From Adineta steineri (lineage: Eukaryota > Rotifera > Eurotatoria > Adinetida > Adinetidae): 64,000 nt of DNA. A program made the translations under genes and the position numbers. Location: positions 16,209-80,208 of the forward strand of contig CAJNOI010000308.1 of NCBI GenBank assembly GCA_905250115.1, in the 5' to 3' direction. The notes beneath the pieces were generated by a model. That model had not been told where the DNA came from, ran no database searches, and was given only the letters and a program-made list of their open reading frames with translations. Within the stretch, counting starts at the first letter, position 1. The number at the start of each line of letters is the position of its first letter. This document shows positions 35,470 to 45,273 of the stretch, one piece after another.

Positions 35470-36828
35470 TTATGGTTTTTTTGATGGTGTTGGTAGTGCT
35501 GTAGTATCTAAATCTTTTGGTAAATGTTTGGCAGGCTCATTAAAAATCAACCATTTTTCTCTTGGAACATCTTTAAATGCTTTAACAAATCGTGCATCAT
35601 CAAATTTTTCACCTTTAACAGCTCGTATGAATATACGTTTTACTCGTTTTGGATATGCTCGTGCAATATTTCCATAAATTTCCGGATCATGTTCACCTGA
35701 ATCACCAACTAATACCAATGAATGTAATGTATTAAAAACAAAATAACGTAAAAGATTGATTTTATGCATTTTTGTTTCTATTTCATAGTTTTATAAAATT
35801 AATATATTATGAAATTCAACATGATACTTACCTACAGAATGAACAAAATCATAAATTGATGTTGAAGCCGAACGAAAATGACTAATAATAAATAAACAAA
35901 TAATAGTTTAAGATAAAAATATATATGCAATCTTACCGCATATGAAATGTACCATCGGGAAATTTATGATCATCAAGAAAATCTTTTGTAATTGTATATA
36001 ATTGATCAGGCATAGCACTCAAATAATGAAATGAACAATTATATTTACTTTTCCATCCACGATATACTTCCGGCATTCCTATATAAATTTATCAAAATTC
36101 GATTTAAGTTTTAGTTCAGAAAACAAAATGATTGAATTACCTTCCACAACACGAAATTCATGAATAAATGTATTTGCTACCAAACGAATTTTATCTACAA
36201 CTTCACTAATTTTAATTGTATCATCAATACTCGATATAATAGATAATCCTTGTCTTTCTAATAAATGAATTTTTCCTTCCCATATATCAGCATTATCTCC
36301 AACTGCTTTATATGTTATAACTTGATCGTTTTTTAATTCTTGTACATCAGCATTAGGAACAATAAATGATGTTCGAAATAGTCCTTCACCATCTGTTTTC
36401 GTTGTATAATTATGTTTTGTTCCAATCATAATAAAAATTCTTTTATTTGTTGCATCTTGTACCATAAATGGTTTCAAACGATCACGTTGAAATGTATCAT
36501 TATAATAAACCATTTGATCGGAACTTGCAACTAAACGAGCAATACGTTCAGCCATTGCTGATGATAATTTACCTAACATTTTATTCTTTGCTGATGATTG
36601 AAAACGCCAACCATGTAAATCTAAACGCCAATCACCTTCTTTACGTTGAACTCCAATATTGGGAAATAACATCATTTCTTCATGATCAAATCGTTTAACA
36701 TTAACACCGAAATTATCTGTTGAGACTTTTTTCATTTTATCTTGAAGTTTTTCAATTAATTCACCTTCATTATTTGTAATAAATACAATGCATAACAATA
36801 ATAATAATATCAACGATGTTGAACCCAT
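35470..36828 (-). CDS. Secreted APP1-like phosphatidate phosphatase domain protein with altered nucleophile
   Basis: ATG 36828 starts a signal peptide (MGSTSLILLLLLCIVFI). The N-terminal half (EGDWRLDLHGWRFQ, LRPF-like FMVQDATNKRIFI) matches the region before the APP1 catalytic domain (DUF2183). The HAD-type motif I reads IISSIDDTIKIS; in APP1 it is DIDDT, so the first Asp, the nucleophile, is Ser here. Later parts are typical: WKSKYNCSFHYLSAMPDQLY, then motif LVGDSGEHDPEIYGNIARAYP and a C-terminal KWLIFNEPAKHLP. Exons about 36828-36141, 36077-35940, a short one near 35870-35835, and 35769-35470. APP1 dephosphorylates phosphatidate to diacylglycerol in membrane traffic; with the Ser substitution activity is doubtful. 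The signal peptide implies an extracellular or luminal place, unlike yeast App1. Confidence 0.85.
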
Positions 36829-37425
36829 CGTTTGATAATAAATACTTGCAATGAATCAAATGTAGTAGGGTACTCGATCAATGAAAGCAGATATTTCTTT
36901 TTTCTTTTCCGCTTTTTTTTTTATTATCAGATACCAAGAGATAGTATTAGTATGTCTTATGATTAATTAGCTTATCCGAAGGAAACTGTCGAAAAGACAA
37001 CAAATGTAGCATTGAGATAATGTTAAATGAACATGTCAGGGTAAGAACAATTTGAAATGTCATCTATTTATCATATAGAAAAAGAATTCCTAATGATTTT
37101 AGACCTATATGTCAATGAATATATAAAAAGATTTTTTTTTTTCTATAATTTTAAATGAATACTTTTGTAATAGAATATTTTCATATACTCAAATATTGAC
37201 TAATCATACATATCCTATTTCTTTCATCTTCACTATAATAACTAATAAAAAAACTGATATCATCTAAACGATAGAACAAGTTGATATAATTCTATTTATC
37301 TTCTTCTTAATACACATCACGAGAAGACTTAGATATGAAAAATTTAAATAATGACAATCGATAATAAAATTTGCTTTTTTTTCTCAAATAAGAAAATGAT
37401 TGTAAATTAAAAAAAAACGAATATT
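36829..37425. other. Intergenic, nothing identified
   Basis: AT-rich promoter region of the APP1-like gene and 3' flank of the Arf-like gene. Confidence 0.5.
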
Positions 37426-38243
37426 TTACAGTTCCATAAGTTCACGAAAACATTGTCGAATTTTTTTGAGATCTGTTTGTGAGTCAGTATTATTTAATGT
37501 AACATTAATAACTTGCCATTTGAATGTACTTGCACGAGGTGTAGAAAGTGTAGCTAAAAAACGAAATGATACTTCAAGATTAGTTAATAAATTTTGTTTT
37601 GCATTTGGATCATTTTGTTTTTGTTGATTAAAAGAAGAATTATATAAAACAATAAGAACTGGAACACGATAGAGTAATGGATTTGTAAGTATTTGTGACA
37701 ATAAATGAAGATTTGTATCTAATCTTGATCGATCATATATATTAATTAGCCAAAGAAGAAGAGAAGTATTTGAATAATGATAAGACCATAATGGTTGAAG
37801 AGATGCATGACCACCACAATCCCATAATGTTATTTTATGATATCGACGATGATATAAACGATGACAACGAATTTGTATTGTTTCAACATTATAACCTATA
37901 AGCATATGAAAGTATTCTCTTCTCATAAAAATCAATATTTAAACTTACCCATTGTTGGTTGAGGAGGAGAATCATTTTTTAATTCTTGTTTCTTATCAGA
38001 TATTAATCGATTGAATAGATCAGTTTTTCCACTTCCATCCAAACCTAATATAAGAATTTTTTTCTTCGAACAAATCCGTCGTTTATTAAAGATAGAACGT
38101 AAATCATTGTCATCTGTTTTATAACTACATGACGATAATATCGATCGATGGCGATTAAATAATGATAAACGATGAGATTTTTTCGAAGGATGAATATTTA
38201 CATAATTATTGTCATTTATTGATTTGGAATTAATCGAACCCAT
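37426..38243 (-). CDS. Divergent Arf-like small GTPase
   Basis: Two exons (38243 to about 37949, about 37889 to 37426), about 250 residues. The N-terminus MGSINSKS fits N-myristoylation. A basic extension of about 60 residues precedes the P-loop ILGLDGSGKT. Switch I has PTMGYNVETI with the Mg-binding Thr. Switch II is TLWDCGGHASLQPLW, so the usual GQ is GH. The guanine-specificity motif NKxD, expected after the VPVLIVLYN strand, is replaced by NSSFNQQ, and the SA(K/L)/C-A G5 box is also not evident. By family it would be a membrane-traffic switch; as written it may bind nucleotide weakly, or not guanine specifically. It is divergent from the homeobox gene. Confidence 0.82.
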
Positions 38244-39233
38244 TGGTATGTTTCGTTGTACTTGATTTTAATCAATGTACTGTAAAAAATCATATAATTT
38301 ACATTTCATCATCATCACTGTTAATAAAGTATTGCTTAGGTTTCTTTTGAGTTTATAAGTACCTATATGTATATATATATATATAACTAAATTTTTATTG
38401 ATCTTGTTATTTTTACATTACACGAAATGAAATAGTCGCTTTCCTGCACTTGACATATCGATTATTATATTGGCATAAAAAAAGAAATGCGTATGACAAA
38501 AAAAAAGAAAACGAAAAAGAGGAAATCGATATAATAACCACAAAAAACAACATTAACTGCCCTTCTCTAAAACAACGCAGTCGACGAAATAAGAGAGTCT
38601 GTAATAGTAATATATCGCTGCCATTATCAATAAATAGGTGTTACCTTGAATTTATACTATTGATGTGAAAAAAATCGTTTTTTTTTTTCTTTTCTATTCT
38701 TTTTACATCAGACAAAAATCAATGAACACAATAATCACGTTAGAACTGCGATATTATATCAATTAGTCATCGATTGTTCGTAACGACGCAATCAATTTCA
38801 TTCTTCAATAAAAAAAAAATATCATCTAAAGTCATAATGTACATAGTAACGACTGAATCATTTAAAAAATGATACTTGTAGTATTTCATATAATGATAAA
38901 ATTGAATGAATAACAAACTGTATTACTCGATATTCAATTGTTAATTATAAATTCATCTATAACCAAAAAGGCTTTCGTTGATGTGTAAATTGAAAAGCAT
39001 TCAATAATCCACTTGGAAGAGTAGAGGTAACTCACCTTAAGCATATATTCACGTCATCATCATCCTCATCATAATCATCATATTATGCAGATCATTGTAA
39101 TTGACTTACGTCTATCAGCTAGAGTTGGATGCATCATCGTTAATTGATTGATTGCTAGATAGCTTTACTAAGTGGATATACATATACATATATATATAAA
39201 TATATAACATGAAAATTTCTTCATTAAACTAAA
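38244..39233. other. Divergent intergenic region, nothing identified
   Basis: 990 bp between the Arf-like (minus) and homeobox (plus) starts. A small upstream open frame (ATG at about 39209, 7 codons) precedes the homeobox ATG. No other element recognised. Confidence 0.5.
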
Positions 39234-39970
39234 ATGAATTCTTTCAATGTTGATCAAATTTCTTCATGCTCATCTGATATTGATATTTGTAATACAAGTC
39301 CAAAGTAAGAGTAAAGATTTAAGTTATTCAATTCTAAACAAAATTATTTTCTTTATAGTTGTTCATTTCGAAAAGTAATTCAAGTAACGACAAGTACACC
39401 ACATCAAACATACAAACCACGATTTGATTTTCGTTCAATCGAATCATTAGCAATATCTTCATTAAATACATCTTCCGTAACACTTAATTCTTCTCCTTTT
39501 CCTATTCAAAGACATGGTAAGTTATATTTTTAAATTTATATTGACAAAAAAAATATGCGATCCGATTGGTTCAGGTAAGTATAGTTTTTAATTTTAAACG
39601 TTCAATAAACCAAATAATAAAATACTTTTTTATATTTAATTTAGATGATACTGGTTATAGTTCATTAAATTCTTCTATGTCGATTCTTAGTAACAATAAT
39701 AAAGAAAATATTGATCAAGTATCAACAGTAACCGTTAATGATCGAAAAGTATGTATCATCAAATCAATTAATATCATATATTAATCTATCTTTCTATAGC
39801 CACGACGAAAATTAACTGATTGGCAAATATGGCATTTACGTCAAGCATATGCAAATAATCGATATCCAACACCTTATGATCAAGAACAACTCGCTATACA
39901 ACTCGTTTTACCATTATCATCAATAAGAATTTGGTTTCAAAACTATCGTGCACGATCTGGAAAAAAATAA
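39234..39970 (+). CDS. Small divergent homeobox protein
   Basis: About 165 residues over four exons (39234-39305, about 39360-39516, about 39645-39749, about 39801-39970). The Ser/Thr-rich N-terminus (SSCSSDIDICNTSPN, SSLNTSSVTLNSSP) is followed by a C-terminal homeodomain starting PRRKLTDWQIWHLRQAYANN. It continues RYPTPYDQEQLAIQL and ends IRIWFQNYRARSGKK. Helix 3 keeps W48, F49, Q50, N51 and R53, but position 52 is Tyr instead of Arg. Gln50 suggests binding of a TAAT-type site. No hexapeptide or second domain that would give the class, so I call it an orphan or fast-evolving homeobox gene. Transcription regulator by family. Confidence 0.85.
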
Positions 39971-40224
39971 CTGAAATTCATTTGTTTATTGTTTTTTTAA
40001 ATAAAATTAACTCAGTTTTCTATTAGATACATAAACTCTATTCTTATTAGTGCAGGGTAAACTGTCTATTCATATTTGTGTGTTTCGATAAATACTATTC
40101 GATATGGATTTTCATGACAATAGTATGAACTTGATTTATATTATATCTATCTATTGAAGTATGCTTATATATTGAATTGAGATGCAGTTATGTTAGTAAA
40201 TCAGATAAAACAAAAAGAAAAGAA

Positions 40225-41772
40225 CTAATCATCAAATGTCCATGTAACACCATTTTCATGCAAGAATACATCAATTGGTCTGTGACTTCGCCATAGAACT
40301 TCTTTATACCAGTCTAATATATCTGATCTTAATAAATCTTTGACTTGAACAACATTAAATTTTTCTTTTATAACACGTTTAAATGCTTCTAAACCAATTT
40401 TATATGAACATGCTTGACCTGGAAAAACTGTATAACGATAAATTTCACCTGTTATTGCTTCTTCACTCGTTGCTAAATATTGTTTTGCAAATTGAACAAC
40501 TTGTTTCGGTGTTTGTCCTTCGACATGTAAAAGAATTTCTGCAATAATACGAAATGTACGTAAAATATTTGATTGTAAATAACCAAAATATGACCATGGA
40601 TCATCGTCCATTGGATCACCTAAATGTTCTGCAAGTAATGCCCATCCTTCAATAAAACCATTACATGGTGCAAAATCAACGGCAGTTAAATGATCAACAT
40701 AAGGTGAATTATACGCAATATCAATTTGTAAATGATGACCTGGTATTGTTTCATGTAATGTTAAAGTTTCTACTTCATATTTAAAATTTCCATTATTCCA
40801 ATGAAAAACATTTAAATAAAAATTTCCTTTATAATAATAACCACCAGCTAGAAATGGATTATCAAGAACAATAAGACCTGGTGGATTAAATTCTTTAAAT
40901 TGTTTTTGTGTAATAAATTTTTGTCGATATTTTGATATACATAATTGATGTGCATCAATCATGTCTTGTTTTGTTAACCAACGTTGACTTTGATCTTCAC
41001 CGACAAGCATCATTTTATCATATGTTGATTTTTGTTTATCTATATCATTTGTTAATAAACGATTACATGTTTGATCAAGTTCTTTCATAAGTTCATCTAA
41101 ATGTTTTTGTGCCCAAGATTTCATTTGAATAAAATCATTGGGTGATTTTAATTTTAAACCAGTACGATATTCAAATGCGAATTGATATAGTTCAGGTTCA
41201 AATTGTGATAAACCTTGTTCAGAATGTTCTAACCATTTAGGATCTTTTATTAATTCAATTAAATATGATTTTAATCGAGACGTTTCTTGAGTAAATAATT
41301 TGAAATATATTTTATATTCAGATCCAGTAGTATCATCAGATAATGAAATGAAATCAAGATTAAGAATAAATTTTTCTAATAAAGTTTTATTAAAAAATCG
41401 AGATAGTTTCGAATCGAGTGTGTCATATAAATGTATAATATGATCAGTTATTTCAGATAATAAATGTTTTTCACGATAAAGATTAGTAAATGTTGGTGTA
41501 TTTATTAATACTGGATTGGATAAAATCATATGAATAGTCAGAAAATAATTATCAAAATGTGTTTGACTTATTTGATAAATAGGTTTACGACGAGGATCAG
41601 TTTCAATGTTAAAATAAAATTGTTCGACATCAGTGAGTTTTTGTTTTAAAGCATATTCTTTTAATGCTGCAGTGAAAGCATCGAAATTACGATGTAGTTT
41701 AAACTCATCTAGTGGAGTGATATGATTAACATTAGGTTCTAAATTAAAGACTTCTATTAAATATTTATCCAT
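40225..41772 (-). CDS. DUF885 family metallopeptidase-like protein, intronless
   Basis: A single uninterrupted 515-codon frame from ATG 41772 to TAA/TGA at 40225, in a window where almost every gene has many introns. The C-terminal half carries the DUF885 features: ETLTLHETIPGHHLQIDIAY, a zinc-binding HExxxGHH motif, then GFIEGWALLAEHLG, where the second Glu ligand is expected. The end has ITGEIYRYTVFPGQACSYKIG, also typical. The family is widespread in bacteria and is thought to be zinc-dependent carboxypeptidase- or dipeptidase-like. No signal peptide, so probably cytosolic. Bacterial homologs usually have 550-600 residues with a leader; this one is slightly short at the N-terminus. Codon use looks AT-rich like its neighbours. 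Confidence 0.9.
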   Translation of the reverse strand: MDKYLIEVFNLEPNVNHITPLDEFKLHRNFDAFTAALKEYALKQKLTDVEQFYFNIETDPRRKPIYQISQTHFDNYFLTIHMILSNPVLINTPTFTNLYREKHLLSEITDHIIHLYDTLDSKLSRFFNKTLLEKFILNLDFISLSDDTTGSEYKIYFKLFTQETSRLKSYLIELIKDPKWLEHSEQGLSQFEPELYQFAFEYRTGLKLKSPNDFIQMKSWAQKHLDELMKELDQTCNRLLTNDIDKQKSTYDKMMLVGEDQSQRWLTKQDMIDAHQLCISKYRQKFITQKQFKEFNPPGLIVLDNPFLAGGYYYKGNFYLNVFHWNNGNFKYEVETLTLHETIPGHHLQIDIAYNSPYVDHLTAVDFAPCNGFIEGWALLAEHLGDPMDDDPWSYFGYLQSNILRTFRIIAEILLHVEGQTPKQVVQFAKQYLATSEEAITGEIYRYTVFPGQACSYKIGLEAFKRVIKEKFNVVQVKDLLRSDILDWYKEVLWRSHRPIDVFLHENGVTWTFDD

Positions 41773-41957
41773 TTAAATATTTTAAATATAATAATAATCT
41801 ATAAAAAAGTGAATTAGAACTGCTTTCGCATCTTGTTTTGAAAGAAAATCTTTATTTTTTGTTCGGTAAAAAAAAACAGTATTTATTTGTTAACAAACGG
41901 ATAACATATGAAAAAAAAAGAAAGTTACTACTTCTTATGTGTTTTCTTGTCATTTAT

Positions 41958-42236
41958 TTATTCTTCATCATTCTCTAAATTAATACTTTTACCANNNNNN
42001 NNNNNNNNNNNNNNNNNNNNNNNNNNNNNNNNNNNNNNNNNNNNNNNNNNNNNNNNNNNNNNNNNNNNNNNNNNNNNNNNNNNNNNNNNNNNNNAAATAG
42101 CTCTAACATAAGGAATATGAGAAGTATGTTTAGCGAATATGATGCTAATTCTGTTCTGTTTATTTATTGGAGTAATGGAACTAAAATCAACAATTCTGAT
42201 ATTATCAATTATTGCGTTCATGTTTGATGAAGTCAA
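41958..42236 (-). CDS. Possible small gene interrupted by the assembly gap
   Basis: Before the gap the minus frame reads IDNIRIVDFSSITPINKQN and IFAKHTSHIPYVRAI, which looks more protein-like than the antisense frame; after the gap the same frame closes GKSINLENDEE and TAA. True gap size is unknown, so the joined frame may be accidental. No family recognised. Confidence 0.25.
   Translation of the reverse strand: MTSSNMNAIIDNIRIVDFSSITPINKQNRISIIFAKHTSHIPYVRAIXXXXXXXXXXXXXXXXXXXXXXXXXXXXXXXXXXGKSINLENDEE
41995..42094. other. Assembly gap (100 N)
   Basis: Exactly 100 unknown bases, a gap placeholder. Confidence 0.99.
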
Positions 42237-42887
42237 ATTTATATATAATTTACTATTGAAAATGAGAAGATATTCTATGATAGAAGATAAAACAATTAGA
42301 TATTATACAAATAAATATTCTCATAAGGATCAACTTCTTATAAATAAGAATAATAACATGAACATTCATTCGATGAAAGTGGTAAATCTGAAGAGATGAG
42401 AATCGCCTGTATCAACATAATCAAAGAAGATTACCATGGAATCCATTGAGTATTGCTTCTTCTATTCAACAGAACAATAAAGCAATAAGTAACCATATAA
42501 CACAGGATCAATACTTCGCTTTGGATTGATTGTAAGCGCGACGGAATTTTGTTATTGTAATAATAATTACTGAAATTATTGAATTAAAAGATATAAACTA
42601 TCTAGAATTTATTGAAAGGTTATAGTCTTACTTTTTTTTTGTTAATATCCGTAAAAAGGAGACATCTATTAATCAAGTCTTACGTCTTTTTTTTTTCTTC
42701 TTCTAAATGAAAGATATTTTTTGTTCTTCCCATTCTAACAATTCCCATGTGAGCAAGAAAACATATATTATGTTTTACTTTTTTTTTACTATTGTAAAAG
42801 AAAAAAAAAGAATTTTTATAAGCGAAGCGAAGCAAAAGAAAAAAAAAGAGAAAGAGAACAATAGAGAGTTCTGTGCTATGCAACGTG

Positions 42888-44547
42888 ATGGACGTCGATA
42901 GTGACATGTTTGGAGTCGAGAAGAGTGGCTTTGTTGAAAGCTCCTATCAGGTAAATGATGATGTATCAATACCTGTCTATGCTAATGTTCAACTTTATCC
43001 ATGTTCAAACTGTGGTCGTTGTTTTAATCCAGAATCTCTGGTAAATATAAATTTTTTACAAAAAAAAAATAAATACACTTAATGATTCATTTTGTTTTTT
43101 TTAAATTCATTAGCGTAAACATCAACCTGTTTGTAAGAAAACTTCACAAAAACAAAGAAAAATATTCGATGCCGGTAAACAACGTGCTGCTGATTCTGAT
43201 GTGCCTTATACAGCAACGAAAGAGACTACACAGGTTTGATAAACACCATACAAAAAAATATATTTGTTTTGAAATATTTATTCAAACGAAATATTTGATT
43301 ATTGTTTGTATAAATTTCAGTTTTATACTGAAGGTGTTAAACCTAAACAAGATTATTTGAAGAAAAGACCAACTAATTGGAGAGAAGGTCATGAATCATT
43401 AGTAAGGTCAATTCGTGAAGCTCGTCAAGTAACAAGAGCCATAGAAACCGGTGCCCCATTACCAAAAAAAACGCCAGCACAAGTTCCAAGTGATTATGTT
43501 CAATGTGAATATTGTCAACGAAATTTTAATAAACATTCTGCTGAACGACATATACCTTTGTAAGATTTCTTTACCGGTCAATAAATACGTAATAAATATT
43601 CAATTATATAGTTGTGAAACTCAACATAAACGAAAACAAATGCAATATACAACAGCAACAACAGGTGGAGGAGGAGGAGGAGGAGGAGCACCATCATCAG
43701 CAAATAATGCCCGTGCTGGTACTGGAAGTGGAAGTATTGGTCGAAATGGACGTGTAAGTTTTATATTGATATTTTTTTGTAAAAATGAACTTTTTACATC
43801 TTTAGGCATACCAACAACAACAATATGGTAAATAAATTAAATAAAAAAATAATTTGTAATAGAAAATTTTCAGGCCTTGAATCACCTGTTGGAAGTGCTA
43901 ATAAACAACATCAAATTAGTTCAGCACCTTCAACTTATGCGTCAAGACGTCCACCAAAGTAATGAACATAAATAAATTTATATAAAATAAAAAATGTTTT
44001 TCTCTATTAGAAATAATGATGAAAAAGATTATCGAAGACCACCAATAAATCCAAATACATTTAAAAAACCAAATTATGGAGAAGTAATTTCCAAAGAAAA
44101 TAAAACTAAAAAGAAAAACTTTTTAAATTTTTGTAGACAGCTACAAATGGTACACCACCGAAATATGGCACTTATCGAGTAGCAAAAACTCGTAGTGCAA
44201 CAGGCGTTTATCCACCCGGTATGATGCGTACAGGGCGAACAATGGAGAATGATGATTTAAATGTTATAGCAGCTGGAAGAGGACAACAAAAAGCTGATCC
44301 TTCACCTCAACCACAACGACGAGTAGTAGGAATGAAAACACGATCACCAAGTCCAGCACGTCGACCGTCACAAAGTAATGGTGTTGTACAACAATATCAA
44401 CAGCAGCAACAACAACAACAAAAGACACGAACACAAATACCAGCAGCAGCAGCAGCAGCTAAACATTGTCATGAATGTGGTGATGCTTTTCCTGTTGAAT
44501 GGGCAAAATTTTGTTGTGAGTGTGGAGAGAAACGTTTGGGCCTTTAA
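42888..44547 (+). CDS. ZC2HC1: ZC2HC1-type C2HC zinc-finger protein
   Basis: ZC2HC1 (FAM164) family. The ATG at 42888 is the first in frame (MDVDSDMFGVEKSG); an overlapping upstream ATG at 42878 gives only MQRDGRR. First C2HC finger: LYPCSNCGRCFNPESL, with its H and last C in the next exon (KHQPVCKK). Between the fingers lie FDAGKQRAADSD and NWREGHESLVRSIREARQV, as in ZC2HC1A. The second finger is VQCEYCQRNFNKHSAERHIPFCETQHK. The C-terminal half is disordered: Gly8, Gln and Ala runs and SPSPARRPS. It ends with an extra Cys4 ribbon-like module (CHECGDAFPVEWAKFCCECG) before TAA 44545-44547. That last module is unusual compared with vertebrate ZC2HC1A. Seven exons. The molecular role of the family is poorly defined. 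Confidence 0.88.
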
Positions 44548-44917
44548 TTTTTTCTTCTTCTTCTTTGTTTTCGTGTATTTTATTCAATAATATGCTGTAT
44601 ATAAATGCAATTACGTGCAAATGTTTTTCCATCAAACGCTAGGGCATATTGAATCATTATCCGATACTTCATTATTTTAAATTAACGTTAATTTCATCTT
44701 TTCGATTTGTAAAGACAATGATTTGATCATTTGATGTATTCTTTACATTGAAAAAGAAAACTAGAAGAAATTTATTAAGAATTTAGAAAGTCTTTTTTTC
44801 GAATATTTAAATAATAATATAACTTAAGCGCGTTTATTTATTATTTTAATTTTCAAGTTTTTTTTTTTGTTTTTTTTGTGACTGTTTCTGATACATCATC
44901 TTTCTTGGTCAATATTT
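44548..44917. other. Intergenic, nothing identified
   Basis: AT-rich spacer; no supported feature. Confidence 0.5.
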
Positions 44918-45273
44918 ATGTCGTTTATTAATGGTACCAAGTATATCAATGAGAGATGTTGTCAAACACGTAGTAATAAGTTAGATAAATATATCAAAGA
45001 TAATCAAGGTGGTATTATTACATTGCCAGAACGTCAGTTTAATTGTCCACCTTGTATTCAATCAAAAAAGTCTCCTTGCAGTATTCCTTCATCAGTTAAA
45101 CCTCCATGTGATGGTCTGTAGACAGTTTGATCAGATCTTTTCTTACATTTTAATTGTTTAACATAGGTATGAAATGTTTTAATTGTCCACCAAAATATCT
45201 ATGTTTTGATGTCAATATGTGTCATTTTGCGAATGATGACGATAAAACAATACTAAAACAAGAATCAAAATAA
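44918..45273 (+). CDS. Small cysteine-rich protein of unknown function
   Basis: Two exons: 44918 to about 45115 and about 45169-45273, giving about 100 residues. Donor GATG|GTCTGT and acceptor ACATAG rebuild a Gly codon. Cysteines come in repeats: ERCCQTRSN, FNCPPCIQSKKSPC, PPC, then CFNCPPKYLCFDVNMC. The FNCPP unit occurs twice, suggesting internal duplication. No signal peptide at this start, which may therefore be incomplete. The pattern suggests metal binding or disulfides. A degenerate copy of its exon 1 end and intron is found at about 45685-45790. I do not recognise the family. Confidence 0.5.

Larger units (their letters stand above)
41773..42887. other. Divergent intergenic region with assembly gap
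   Basis: Contains 100 Ns and, on the minus strand, a possible small gene spanning the gap (see 41958-42236). The rest, including T/A-rich stretches near 42690-42860, shows no gene. Confidence 0.5.

Noticed and set aside
42139-42399. 86-codon hydrophobic plus frame after the second gap
   Set aside because: No splice signals, random-looking hydrophobic text from AT-rich DNA, antisense to a somewhat better minus frame.
43451-43831. 126-codon plus frame with a Gly run
   Set aside because: Partly a wrong-frame reading of the ZC2HC1 exon plus intron; only the Gly-run exon itself is real and belongs to ZC2HC1.
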